Notes: a model not told the origin generated them from the sequence alone. Numbered from the stretch's first letter, positions 1 to 7,090 are shown. The stretch: 7,816 nt of DNA from an uncultured Elusimicrobiales bacterium (GCA_944322775.1 CALUQA010000130.1:1-7816), one strand, 5' to 3'. Numbers and translations are program-made.

Positions 1-426
1 GCTAAGGTGTTTGCCTCGCTTCTTAAAGGGGCGGAAATTGCCTTTTTGCGCGGCCCCATCGGGGCGAGCAAAACGGTGTTTCTCAAAGGCGTGGCGGCGG
101 CTTTGGGCATGAAAAGCTCCCCCACCAGCGCCAGTTTTAGTTTGATGAAGCGTTACCACAAAGGTAAAAATACGCTTTATCACATTGATTTGTTCCGTTT
201 AAGCGAGGGGGAAGTGTTTAACCTGGGCTTTGAAGAAATGTTGGAAGACGAAAAAGCCGTCATCTTGGCCGAATGGCCCGACCCGTTGGCCCGCATGATG
301 CCCAAGGACCGGCTGGAAATGGATTTTATTTTACAAGAGGGCGACCAACGGCGCATTGAACTGCACGCCTTTGGGCCCGTATCGCAAGCATTGGCGGAGG
401 GATTATGGAAAAGTCAAAACAAATAA
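1..426 (+). CDS. tsaE: TsaE, tRNA t6A-modification ATPase (5' end cut by window)
   Basis: TsaE is the small P-loop ATPase that works with TsaB and TsaD to build N6-threonylcarbamoyladenosine at tRNA position 37 in the cytoplasm. The reading frame is open to base 1. Counting from there, the P-loop GPIGASKT is at residues 18-25, the family motif YHIDLFRL at 60-67, and AEWPD with the conserved Glu-Trp at 90-94. The usual protein is about 150 aa with some 30 residues before the P-loop; only 17 are present here, so the true start lies upstream and the GTG at 7 is unlikely to be it. Two family signatures deviate: Ser23 replaces the P-loop glycine before the catalytic lysine, and the usual SPTF is SASF (43-46). 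The stop overlaps the tsaB start by 22 nt, supporting an operon. Family assignment is firm; full activity is less certain. Confidence 0.9.
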   Translation, partial: AKVFASLLKGAEIAFLRGPIGASKTVFLKGVAAALGMKSSPTSASFSLMKRYHKGKNTLYHIDLFRLSEGEVFNLGFEEMLEDEKAVILAEWPDPLARMMPKDRLEMDFILQEGDQRRIELHAFGPVSQALAEGLWKSQNK

Positions 427-1097
427 TTTTGGGTATGGACAGCTCCGGCCCGACGCTGATGACCTGCGCCTTTGACGGACACAAAACCTATACCGTGCGC
501 AAAACAGGCATTAAGCAGGAGCGCTTTTTATTGCCGCAAATAGAAAAACTGCTTGCCAAAGCAGGCGCCCAATTGCCGGATATTAAAAAGATTTTCTTTG
601 TGCGCGGGCCGGGGCGTTTTACGGGCATTCGCATTTCGCTTACGTTTGCTTCTATGCTCTCTTATTTAAACGGCACGCAAACCGCCAGCGCCACCGTGTT
701 TGAAATTCTGCGCCAGCAGGTGGAACAAAGCGCCGAATATGCCGCGTGGAAAAAGCAGAACCCGGACGGTCTGTTGGCGGTGGTGCTGCATGCGTTTAGA
801 GAAGAATACTTTTTGCAGTTTTTCGGGGCGGAAGCCCAAGGGCCTTTTTGGCTTAGCAAAGAAGACCTGCTTGCCAAACTGAAAGAGCGGACAGAGCCTT
901 TGTACTGCGCCGGAACGGATCGGGAAGGCACCTCTTTGCAGGAATTGCTGAGCGGCATTGCCTGCACGCTGGCGCCGATGAAAGACTGCGTCATTCGCCC
1001 CCAAACGCTGATAGATATGTCGGCCGATGAGGCGTATCAGAAAAACGCACTGGAGCCCTTGTATTTAAAACCGGCCCGGTTTGAGCTTGGCAAATGA
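405..1097 (+). CDS. tsaB: TsaB, tRNA threonylcarbamoyladenosine complex scaffold
   Basis: TsaB (YeaZ) is the catalytically inactive ASKHA-fold partner that dimerises with TsaD and recruits TsaE for tRNA t6A37 synthesis. At 230 aa it matches the E. coli protein (231 aa). It opens with the ASKHA-like ILGMDSS (residues 8-14; the family usually has DTS) and carries the hallmark GPGRFTGIR at 68-76, where the family normally has GPGSFTG, so the serine is arginine here. The C-terminal LYLKPARF resembles the usual YLRPP ending. The start at 405 is chosen because GGAGG lies at 396-400, inside the end of tsaE. The stop overlaps rimI as ATGA, which suggests translational coupling. The neighbour order tsaE-tsaB-rimI is a common bacterial arrangement. 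No tsaD is in the window. Confidence 0.93.
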   Translation: MEKSKQIILGMDSSGPTLMTCAFDGHKTYTVRKTGIKQERFLLPQIEKLLAKAGAQLPDIKKIFFVRGPGRFTGIRISLTFASMLSYLNGTQTASATVFEILRQQVEQSAEYAAWKKQNPDGLLAVVLHAFREEYFLQFFGAEAQGPFWLSKEDLLAKLKERTEPLYCAGTDREGTSLQELLSGIACTLAPMKDCVIRPQTLIDMSADEAYQKNALEPLYLKPARFELGK

Positions 1098-1528
1098 ACA
1101 TACGCCGCGCCTTGCCGCTGGACGCCGAAGAGCTGGCCCGGGTGGAAAGCACCCGTCCTCAGGCGGCCGGCTGGGGCGGCAAAGGCTTTGCAGGGGAAAT
1201 ACCCCAAGCCTGCTCTTGCGTGTGGTGCGCGTGTGAAGAAAAAGAAATAATCGGTTTTTTGGCCTTGCGCGCCGCGGCGGGTTTTGCTGAAATACTGAAT
1301 GTGGCCGTTTTGCCCGCGTGGGCCAAAAAGGGCGTGGGGTTTGCGCTTCTTAGTCATACGCTAAAAGATTTAAAAAAACAGGGGCCTTATAAAGTGTCCT
1401 TGGAAGTAGCCCAAGACAACTTGCCCGCCCAGGGGCTTTATACCAAGGCCGGTTTTGCCAAGCTGGGGGTTAGAAAAGACTTTTACGGTCCCGGCAAAGA
1501 TGCTTTAATCATGGGAATAAACATATGA
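1094..1528 (+). CDS. rimI: RimI-type ribosomal protein S18 alanine N-acetyltransferase
   Basis: This GNAT-fold enzyme is expected to transfer acetyl from acetyl-CoA to the N-terminal alanine of ribosomal protein S18. The length (144 aa) is typical of RimI. The acetyl-CoA-binding segment is VLPAWAKKGVGFALL (residues 72-86), where the usual R/Q-G-x-G loop reads K-K-G-V-G. The C-terminal block has LEV, then Asn, then LYTKAGF, R and FY. Glu104 and Tyr116 fall at the same 12-residue spacing as the catalytic Glu103 and Tyr115 of E. coli RimI. A DALIM ending also fits. It sits directly after tsaB with an ATGA overlap, the classic tsaB-rimI pairing, and overlaps the next gene in the same way. Substrate specificity rests on homology and context, since GNAT proteins diverge easily. 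Confidence 0.87.
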   Translation: MNIRRALPLDAEELARVESTRPQAAGWGGKGFAGEIPQACSCVWCACEEKEIIGFLALRAAAGFAEILNVAVLPAWAKKGVGFALLSHTLKDLKKQGPYKVSLEVAQDNLPAQGLYTKAGFAKLGVRKDFYGPGKDALIMGINI

Positions 1529-3084
1529 AAAAACTTTTATCCTGCCTGCTTTTCTTGGCGCTGACCGTGTCTGCCACGGCCAAAACATTCCCTTTAAATG
1601 AAGAAAGCAAAAAGGAAGAAAAACTCTATCTTTCCTTTATAGAAGCCCTGTTGGCCGAACAAGCCGGGCAGGACGCCTGCCCCTATTATCAAAAAGCCCT
1701 TGCGCTGGCGCCGCAAAGCAAATATTTGCGCCGCATATTAACCGTGTGCGCCATAGTGCGGGAAGACTTGGCCGCAGCCGATGAATATGCCACCTATATA
1801 AACGACGGGGAAAACGACGGCAAAGATTGGGCCGTGTATGCTTTTTATAATTGGCGCAAAGGGCAGCTGAAAGAAGCCCAGCAATATTATGAAAAGTCGC
1901 TGGAGACAGACCCCGAAGATTTGCGCGTATTGTACCAATATGTGTTGCTGCTTACCTATATAGACCCCGACCGCGCGGCCGAAAAACTGCAGCAGCAAAA
2001 AGCCAACTATCCTTCCATTGCTCCTGTGATTGACTATGAAATAGGCAATATTTACTACCGCAAAAAACAAATACAAAAAGCGCTGGAATTTTACAATTTG
2101 GCCACACAGCAAGACCCCGAATATGCCGAGCCTTACCTGGCCCGGGCCGAAATTTATGAAAAGAGCAACCAGTTCTTTTTAATGCTGCGCGAACTGGAAC
2201 TGCTGGAAAAAACCGGCTATGAAAGTGCCGTGATGTATTCGCGCATGGGCTCTTTGTACGTTATTGTAAAAGACGATGAGCGGGCACAAACGTATTTTGC
2301 CAAAGCCAAAAAATTAGACAACGGCGATACGGTGGCGGGCTACTTTTTGGCGTTGTATGCCGAAGAAAAAGGCGACTATGCCTCCGCCGCGCAATACTTG
2401 CGCGAAACGTCCGATTATAATACGTCCGCCGCCAAATGGCTGCAGGTGGCTTTTTATCAGCAGGCCGGCGGCAGTATGGAACAAGCGGCGGATACTTTGG
2501 CCCAAGCCTATAAGCGCTTTGCCGACAATGTGGAAATTGCCTATTTTTACGCGCTTGCCCTGCATGATACGGGCCGCTATAAACAGGCCGCCAAAGTGTT
2601 AAAAGGCGTGTTAAAAACCAACCCTTCCTATGAACAAGCCCGTTTGGCCTATGCCTTTGTGTTGGAAGCACAGAAAAAATATAAAGAAATGGAAAAACAA
2701 ATTCGGCTGGTGCTGGCACAGAACGACAAAAACGCCGCTGCCTATAATTTGCTGGGTTTTAGTTTGGCCGACCGTAATGAGCGGTTGGACGAAGCCGAAC
2801 AGCTGGTATCCAAAGCGGTGCAGCTGCAGCCGCAGGACCGTGCTTTTATAGACTCTTTGGCCTGGGTGTATTACCGCCAGGGCAAATATGCGCAAGCGTT
2901 GGACTTGCTGAAAAACCTGGACGAAGATTTTGTGAATGCCAATGCCGACGCGGCCTATCATTTAGGGGCCGTTTATGCCGCTCTGGGCCAATACGACACG
3001 GCCCGCCCCTATTTGCAGCAAGCGGCCGGCAGCATAAAAGAATCCGCCAAACTGCTAAAAAAGCTGCCGACTGGGCAGAACTAG
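1525..3084 (+). CDS. Exported tetratricopeptide-repeat protein
   Basis: The 519-aa protein begins with a Sec signal peptide: MKK, then a hydrophobic stretch at residues 4-16, then a likely signal peptidase I site after ATA (17-19). Cys7 lies too early for a lipobox. The rest is almost wholly alpha-helical TPR repeats, about twelve units from residue 36 to 505. The clearest are around 101-131, 170-200, 237-268, 336-366, 405-437 and 440-466. The segment containing NLLGFSLADR, LDEAEQL and SLAWVYYRQGKYAQAL matches a widespread class of envelope-associated bacterial TPR proteins. It should be a periplasmic or outer-membrane-facing scaffold; no enzymatic domain is visible. The ATG overlaps the rimI stop (ATGA), so its translation is probably coupled to the t6A/RimI operon, although no functional link is obvious. 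Confidence 0.85.
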   Translation: MKKLLSCLLFLALTVSATAKTFPLNEESKKEEKLYLSFIEALLAEQAGQDACPYYQKALALAPQSKYLRRILTVCAIVREDLAAADEYATYINDGENDGKDWAVYAFYNWRKGQLKEAQQYYEKSLETDPEDLRVLYQYVLLLTYIDPDRAAEKLQQQKANYPSIAPVIDYEIGNIYYRKKQIQKALEFYNLATQQDPEYAEPYLARAEIYEKSNQFFLMLRELELLEKTGYESAVMYSRMGSLYVIVKDDERAQTYFAKAKKLDNGDTVAGYFLALYAEEKGDYASAAQYLRETSDYNTSAAKWLQVAFYQQAGGSMEQAADTLAQAYKRFADNVEIAYFYALALHDTGRYKQAAKVLKGVLKTNPSYEQARLAYAFVLEAQKKYKEMEKQIRLVLAQNDKNAAAYNLLGFSLADRNERLDEAEQLVSKAVQLQPQDRAFIDSLAWVYYRQGKYAQALDLLKNLDEDFVNANADAAYHLGAVYAALGQYDTARPYLQQAAGSIKESAKLLKKLPTGQN

Positions 3085-3097
3085 TGCGCGGCGGCTG

Positions 3098-3129
3098 TTG
3101 CGGGGGGCATATAGATTTTGTAATATAGA
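3098..3129 (+). promoter_or_regulatory. Possible weak sigma70-type promoter before the EIIA gene
   Basis: TTGCGG at 3098-3103 and TAATAT at 3121-3126 are separated by 17 bp, and an overlapping alternative -10, TATAGA, lies at 3124-3129. Either would place the RNA start about 7-10 nt before the ATG at 3143. Each hexamer matches consensus only moderately (3/6 and 4/6), so read-through from the upstream operon is equally possible. There is no convincing terminator between 3084 and 3143. Confidence 0.3.
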
Positions 3130-3142
3130 ATTTCACGAGATT

Positions 3143-3619
3143 ATGGTTTCAAATCAAACAGGTAAGTTTAAAATTAGCAGTATTTTACCCTCTGACAGAG
3201 TTTTTATTTTAGAGGGCAAGCCCGCCAAGGCCGAAGTGATAGAGCGCTTGACGCGGGCTGTGTGTGCAGGCGAAGCTAAGCTGGACTATAAAGACGTGCT
3301 GGCACAGGTGCTTAAGCGTGAAGAAGGTATCAGCACCACGCTGGACACGGGGCTAAGCATTCCGCACGCACGCCTGGAAGAACTGGACGCGTTTAAAGCT
3401 GCTTTGGCTGTGCTTCCCCAAGGGATAGAAGATCCGTCCGGTCCGCATTTGGAAATTAAGGCCATGTTCTTGTTCCTTTCCCCGGCCAGACAGGCGTTCT
3501 TCCAGCAGCATTTGCAAATTTTGGCCGCCTTGGCCGAAGTTTTTAAGCCGGAGTTTATTTCCGCGCTGTCCACCTGCCAAAATGCCCAACAGGTGCTTGA
3601 TAAAATAGACGCACAATAG
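3143..3619 (+). CDS. Stand-alone PTS EIIA domain protein (fructose/mannitol/Ntr type)
   Basis: This 158-aa protein is a single PTS EIIA type-2 domain. The phosphorylation-site region reads REEGISTTLDTGLSIPHARL (residues 59-78), with the phosphoacceptor His75 in the hallmark IPH context. The preceding helix (28-58) and the following beta strand and helices fit the family, and the length is close to a complete EIIA domain. The ATG at 3143 is preferred over the TTG at 3098: the TTG would add 15 residues that do not resemble the family, and it lies in the putative promoter. The ribosome binding site is weak (at best GAGA at 3137-3140). No EIIB, EIIC, HPr or EI is nearby, so a regulatory phosphorelay role of the PtsN kind is more likely than sugar import. 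The permease starts 14 nt downstream, suggesting that the two proteins act together. Confidence 0.85.
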   Translation: MVSNQTGKFKISSILPSDRVFILEGKPAKAEVIERLTRAVCAGEAKLDYKDVLAQVLKREEGISTTLDTGLSIPHARLEELDAFKAALAVLPQGIEDPSGPHLEIKAMFLFLSPARQAFFQQHLQILAALAEVFKPEFISALSTCQNAQQVLDKIDAQ

Positions 3620-3633
3620 GTTACCGGCAGAAC

Positions 3634-5667
3634 ATGACTTCTAATTCCGACCATTCAGACGCAAAAAGCCCCCTGCGAGTTAAAAAAGTAATCGTGCTCA
3701 CCACGGCTATGCTGACGTTTATTCCTTTCTGGAAAGCGGCCGCCATTGTGCTGTGCGATTTTGGCTCCAGCGCGTTTTATGCCGGCGGCATTGCCATGCG
3801 CGCTTTCGGGCCGGCCTTCCCGTGGTTTATTTTGGCCGTTATGCTTTTTGCCGGCGTATTGCTGGCGGTGTATGTGGAGTCTTGCTCTCTGTTTGTGCGC
3901 GGCGGCGTGTATAAAGTGGTGCGCGACGGACTGGGGGATAATTCGGCCAAGTTTGCCGCCTCGGCCATGGCGTTTGACTTTTTGCTCACGGGCCCTATTA
4001 GTTCGGTCACGGCGGGGCATTATCTGTCTGGTTTAATCAACTCTTTTCTGCTGCAGTTTGGGGCCGGCTTTACCATTCCCGAAAAATCGTTTTCCGTGGC
4101 GTTTGCCTTGTTGGTTACGGCCTATTTTTGGCGCCAAAACGTAAAAGGGATAGAAGAGTCCAGCACCAAAAGCGCCAAAATTATCGCTTTTTCATTGGCG
4201 GTGTGCTTTTTGCTGGCCATTTGGGCTTTTATTACCATGAGCCTGCGCGGGGTGCAGCTGCCGCCTTTTACGCTGCAGTTTTCGCCGGAGTCTTTGGGCT
4301 GGCTGAAAGATTTGGACTGGCATAAAACCATTGGCGTGTTTGGCATGATGGTGGCCTTTGGCCACAGCGTGCTGGCCCTTTCTGGGCTGGAGACGCTTTC
4401 TCAGGTATACCGCGAAATAGAATACCCCAAACCGCAAAACCTTAAAAAAGCCGCTATTTTAATTTTTATTTTCGCCCTGCTTTTTACCGGCGGGCTGACT
4501 TTCCTTTCCGCTTTAATCATTCCGCCGGAGCTGATTGCCGGCAAATACAATGAAAATCTGCTTTCCGGTTTGGCCATGTCCCTGGCGGGGCCGAATTTCT
4601 TAAAACTTATCATGCAGACGCTGGTGGTGATAGCCGGCGTGGTGATGCTTTCCGGCGCGGTCAACACGGCGCTTATCGGCTCCAACGCCCTTTTAAACCG
4701 CGTGGCCGAAGACGGCATTTTAACCGATTGGTTCCGCAAAATACACCGCAAATACGGTACTACCTATCACATTATTAACATTGTGGCGTTCTGCCAGGCT
4801 GTTGTTATTTTGCTTTCGCGCGGCAATGTGTACCTGCTGGGTGAAGCCTATGCCTTTGGCGTGATGTGGTGCTTTGTGCTGGAAACGGGCTCTATCATTA
4901 TGCTGCGCTTTAAACGCGCGGCCGAAAAGCGCGACTTTATGTTCCCGCTGAATATTAAATATGAAAACTATTATATTCCCGTGGGCATGATTTTGGTGTT
5001 TTTGTTCCTCTTGGGCATTGCGCTGGTGAACCTGATGACCAAGCAAATTTCCACCGTGTCGGGCCTTTGTTTTACGGCGTTTTTGTTTACGGTGTTTAAA
5101 ATTTCGGAGCGCCTCAATGCGCGCAAAGCCAATGCCATGTTTGAAGAAGGTTACCGCGAACGCATGAACACGGCCGCCGCGTCGGACTTGCAGGCCGTGG
5201 TAAAAGAGTTGGAAAAACCCAACCGCATTTTGGTGGCTGTAAAAGACCCCGACAATTTGTACCATTTGGAAGACGTGCTCAGCACCGTCAATGCCGACGA
5301 CACGGAAGTGATTGTCTTGTACGCTAAACCGGTGGAAAACATTTTGCTGCGCCAGGATATGCGCAGCAATGCCGCTGACGAAAAAGAACTGTTTACACAT
5401 GTTATCTTCTTGGCTGAAAAATACGGCTTGCCCGTAGTGCCGGTGATGGTGCAGTCTAACGATGCTTTTTATGCCATGGCCCAGGTTGCCGCGGCGGTGG
5501 ACGCCAAAGAAATCGTCATGGGCGTTTCGGGCCGTCACGGTTCCAACGCGCAAATGGAGCGCGTGGTAATGGCTTTTAGCGCGCTGAAAGAAGCAGAGCT
5601 AAAGCACCCCGTTACGGCACGTATTGTGTGGGAAGGGCGGGAAGTAAGCTACCGCTTTAACAAATAA
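3634..5667 (+). CDS. APC-superfamily permease with C-terminal USP-like domain
   Basis: This 677-aa inner-membrane protein has about 12 hydrophobic segments between residues 18 and 490. They include the early motif with GSSAFYAGGI (44-53), the segment FALLVTAYFW (157-166) and VMLSGAVNTALIGSNALLNR (337-356), and fit the amino acid-polyamine-organocation superfamily. After a charged linker (491-528) comes a cytoplasmic alpha/beta domain, RILVAVKDPDNLYHLEDVL to about 665, resembling a universal stress protein. In the USP nucleotide-binding loop the first glycines are present (MGVSGRHGS, 629-637), but the final Gly-Ser is replaced by Arg-Val (643-644), so ATP binding is doubtful. The substrate cannot be told from sequence; an amino acid or another small organic ion is likely. 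Only a poor ribosome binding site precedes the ATG. It closely follows the EIIA gene and ends before a terminator. Confidence 0.85.
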   Translation: MTSNSDHSDAKSPLRVKKVIVLTTAMLTFIPFWKAAAIVLCDFGSSAFYAGGIAMRAFGPAFPWFILAVMLFAGVLLAVYVESCSLFVRGGVYKVVRDGLGDNSAKFAASAMAFDFLLTGPISSVTAGHYLSGLINSFLLQFGAGFTIPEKSFSVAFALLVTAYFWRQNVKGIEESSTKSAKIIAFSLAVCFLLAIWAFITMSLRGVQLPPFTLQFSPESLGWLKDLDWHKTIGVFGMMVAFGHSVLALSGLETLSQVYREIEYPKPQNLKKAAILIFIFALLFTGGLTFLSALIIPPELIAGKYNENLLSGLAMSLAGPNFLKLIMQTLVVIAGVVMLSGAVNTALIGSNALLNRVAEDGILTDWFRKIHRKYGTTYHIINIVAFCQAVVILLSRGNVYLLGEAYAFGVMWCFVLETGSIIMLRFKRAAEKRDFMFPLNIKYENYYIPVGMILVFLFLLGIALVNLMTKQISTVSGLCFTAFLFTVFKISERLNARKANAMFEEGYRERMNTAAASDLQAVVKELEKPNRILVAVKDPDNLYHLEDVLSTVNADDTEVIVLYAKPVENILLRQDMRSNAADEKELFTHVIFLAEKYGLPVVPVMVQSNDAFYAMAQVAAAVDAKEIVMGVSGRHGSNAQMERVVMAFSALKEAELKHPVTARIVWEGREVSYRFNK

Positions 5668-5673
5668 TTTTCT

Positions 5674-5702
5674 GGCCCGGCTTTTGCCCGGGCCTTTTGT
5701 TT
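5674..5702 (+). terminator. Intrinsic terminator after the permease gene
   Basis: A 7-bp all-G/C stem (GGCCCGG at 5674-5680 with CCGGGCC at 5688-5694) encloses a 7-nt loop and is followed by TTTTGTTT. It begins 7 nt after the permease stop codon and should separate the EIIA-permease transcript from def. Confidence 0.85.
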
Positions 5703-5715
5703 GTCCGGTCGCTGT

Positions 5716-5744
5716 TTGGGCCCGGTGAAGCTAAATGATATAAT
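5716..5744 (+). promoter_or_regulatory. Extended -10 promoter of def
   Basis: TGATATAAT at 5736-5744 is a perfect TATAAT preceded by the extended -10 TGn. A weak -35, TTGGGC at 5716-5721, lies 17 bp upstream. The -10 ends 6 nt before the def ATG, so the expected RNA start coincides with the start codon. Confidence 0.75.
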
Positions 5745-5750
5745 ACTTAT

Positions 5751-6275
5751 ATGGCTATACGAAAAATTGTAAAATACGGCGACCCTATCTTGCGCCAAAA
5801 ACTAAAACATACCGATTATGAAGCCCTGCGTGAAGAATTGCCGCAGTTGATAAAAGATATGGAAGAGACCTGCCTTTCCGTGCATGGGGTGGGTTTGGCG
5901 GCCAATCAGATTGGGCTGGACTATCGCCTGGCGGTCATTTTAATACCGGAGTCGGACAAAAAAAATGCCTCGCTGAAACGTATTGTCATCATTAATCCCG
6001 AATTTGAAGACAAACAGGGGGAACTGGTGGAAGAAGAAGGTTGCCTTTCCCTGCCCGGGCTGTGGGTGGAAATACCCCGCGCTACGGACGTAACCGTGCG
6101 CTTTGTGGACGAAAACGGCCAGCCCCGGCGTGTGCGTGCCCGCGGCTTGTTGGCCAAGGCCTTCCAGCATGAAATAGACCACTTGGATGGTAAACTTTTT
6201 ATAGATTATGCCGACCCTGTTTTAAAAACGGCCATCAAAAAAGAAATCAAAAAGTTGCGCCCCACGTGGAATTAA
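5751..6275 (+). CDS. def: Peptide deformylase
   Basis: This metalloenzyme removes the formyl group from the N-terminal methionine of new proteins at the ribosome. All three signature motifs are present: GVGLAANQIG (residues 46-55), EGCLS (96-100) and QHEIDH (139-144). The metal ligands are Cys98, His140 and His144, with catalytic Glu141. The length of 174 aa is normal. No Shine-Dalgarno sequence precedes the ATG, and the -10 box ends 6 nt upstream, so the mRNA may be leaderless. The gene appears to be transcribed alone: terminators flank it on both sides, and fmt, a frequent partner, is not adjacent. It converges on gpmA. Confidence 0.96.
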   Translation: MAIRKIVKYGDPILRQKLKHTDYEALREELPQLIKDMEETCLSVHGVGLAANQIGLDYRLAVILIPESDKKNASLKRIVIINPEFEDKQGELVEEEGCLSLPGLWVEIPRATDVTVRFVDENGQPRRVRARGLLAKAFQHEIDHLDGKLFIDYADPVLKTAIKKEIKKLRPTWN

Positions 6276-6293
6276 ATTTGATGATGTGACCAT

Positions 6294-6322
6294 AAAAAAC
6301 CCGCCGATAAGGCGGGTTTTTT
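6294..6322. terminator. Bidirectional terminator between def and gpmA
   Basis: A 12-bp perfect inverted repeat, AAAAAACCCGCC (6294-6305) with GGCGGGTTTTTT (6311-6322), has the 5-nt loop GATAA. The A-tract and T-tract give a U-run on whichever strand is transcribed. It lies 18 nt past the def stop and 13 nt past the gpmA stop, so it should serve both convergent genes. Confidence 0.93.
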
Positions 6323-6335
6323 GCATGCGGAAAGA

Positions 6336-7085
6336 TTATTTCTTTTTGCCTTGCGCCGCCACGGCGGCCATGCGTTTTTGTATTTCGGCCGGGTCGCCCA
6401 AAAAATAGTCTTTTACCAGGTTGAGCCGGTCGTCAAACTCAAACACATACGGCGCACCCGTAGGCAGGTTGAGTTTGCTTATTTGCTCGTCGGGAATATT
6501 TTTAAGATATTTGATGATGCCGCGCAGGCTGTTGCCGTGTGCGACCACCAGCAAATTATCCTCTTTTTCCAGCCGCGGAAAAATTTCTTCTTTCCAATAC
6601 GGCAAAATGCGTTCTATGGTGTCTTTGAGCGACTCGGTCAGCGGCAGGTATTGCGGCGGCACCAGGCGGTAGCGGATATCTGCCGACGGGCAGCGCGGGT
6701 CCTGCGCGGTTAAGGCCGGGGCCGGCACGTCATAGGCACGGCGCCACTGTTGCACCTGTTCTTCGCCGTATTTGGCGGCCGTTTCACTTTTGTTTAAGCC
6801 TTGCAGGGCGCCATAGTGCTTTTCGTTTAAGCGCCAGGATTTTTCTACGGGTATCCATTCCTGGTTCAGCACTTCCAGCACAATGTTAAGCGTTTTGACC
6901 GCGCGGCGCAGATAAGACGTAAACGCGCGGGAAAATACCAACCCCTGTTGTTTAATCAGCTCGCCGGCTTGGCGGGCTTCCTGCTCTCCTTGCGGGGTGA
7001 GCGGTACGTCGGTCCAGCCGGTAAAGCGGTTTTCCAAATTCCACGTGCTTTGGCCGTGGCGCAGCAAAATAATTTTTTTTGTCAT
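6336..7085 (-). CDS. gpmA: 2,3-bisphosphoglycerate-dependent phosphoglycerate mutase
   Basis: This cytoplasmic glycolytic enzyme interconverts 3- and 2-phosphoglycerate through a phosphohistidine. The product is 249 aa (E. coli GpmA is 250). LLRHGQSTWN (7-16) carries the phosphorylated His10; the usual RHGES reads RHGQS here. NRFTGWTDVPLT follows (19-30). RLNEKHYG (85-92) carries Glu88, and VVAHGNSLRG (180-189) carries His183; the three catalytic positions match E. coli numbering exactly. The ATG at 7085 is chosen over an in-frame GTG at 7091 because the Shine-Dalgarno AGGAG (minus strand, 7095-7091) lies 5 nt before the ATG and overlaps the GTG. The tail ends in GKKK. It is divergent from lysA and convergent with def. 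Confidence 0.96.
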   Translation of the reverse strand: MTKKIILLRHGQSTWNLENRFTGWTDVPLTPQGEQEARQAGELIKQQGLVFSRAFTSYLRRAVKTLNIVLEVLNQEWIPVEKSWRLNEKHYGALQGLNKSETAAKYGEEQVQQWRRAYDVPAPALTAQDPRCPSADIRYRLVPPQYLPLTESLKDTIERILPYWKEEIFPRLEKEDNLLVVAHGNSLRGIIKYLKNIPDEQISKLNLPTGAPYVFEFDDRLNLVKDYFLGDPAEIQKRMAAVAAQGKKK

Positions 7086-7090
7086 AAACA

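Noticed and set aside
7..426. Full-length tsaE starting at GTG 7
   Set aside because: It would leave only about 15 residues before the P-loop where the family has about 30, and the frame is open to base 1 with no ribosome binding site visible.
2261..2719. 152-codon minus-strand frame inside the TPR gene
   Set aside because: It is a codon-bias shadow with Pro/Arg-rich composition and no motif or ribosome binding site; the plus-strand TPR repeats are continuous across it.
3098..3142. TTG start giving a 173-aa EIIA protein
   Set aside because: The extra 15 residues do not look like EIIA and lie in the putative promoter. The ATG at 3143 gives a normal domain length.
3085..3142. Terminator between the TPR gene and the EIIA gene
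   Set aside because: The G/C-rich stretch after the TPR stop has no stable inverted repeat followed by a T-run.
4720..5553. 277-codon open frame on the minus strand inside the permease gene
   Set aside because: It is antisense to a convincing membrane protein with a USP-like tail, has a His-rich, low-plausibility composition, and shows no start signal or recognisable motif. It is a shadow of the codon bias on the plus strand.
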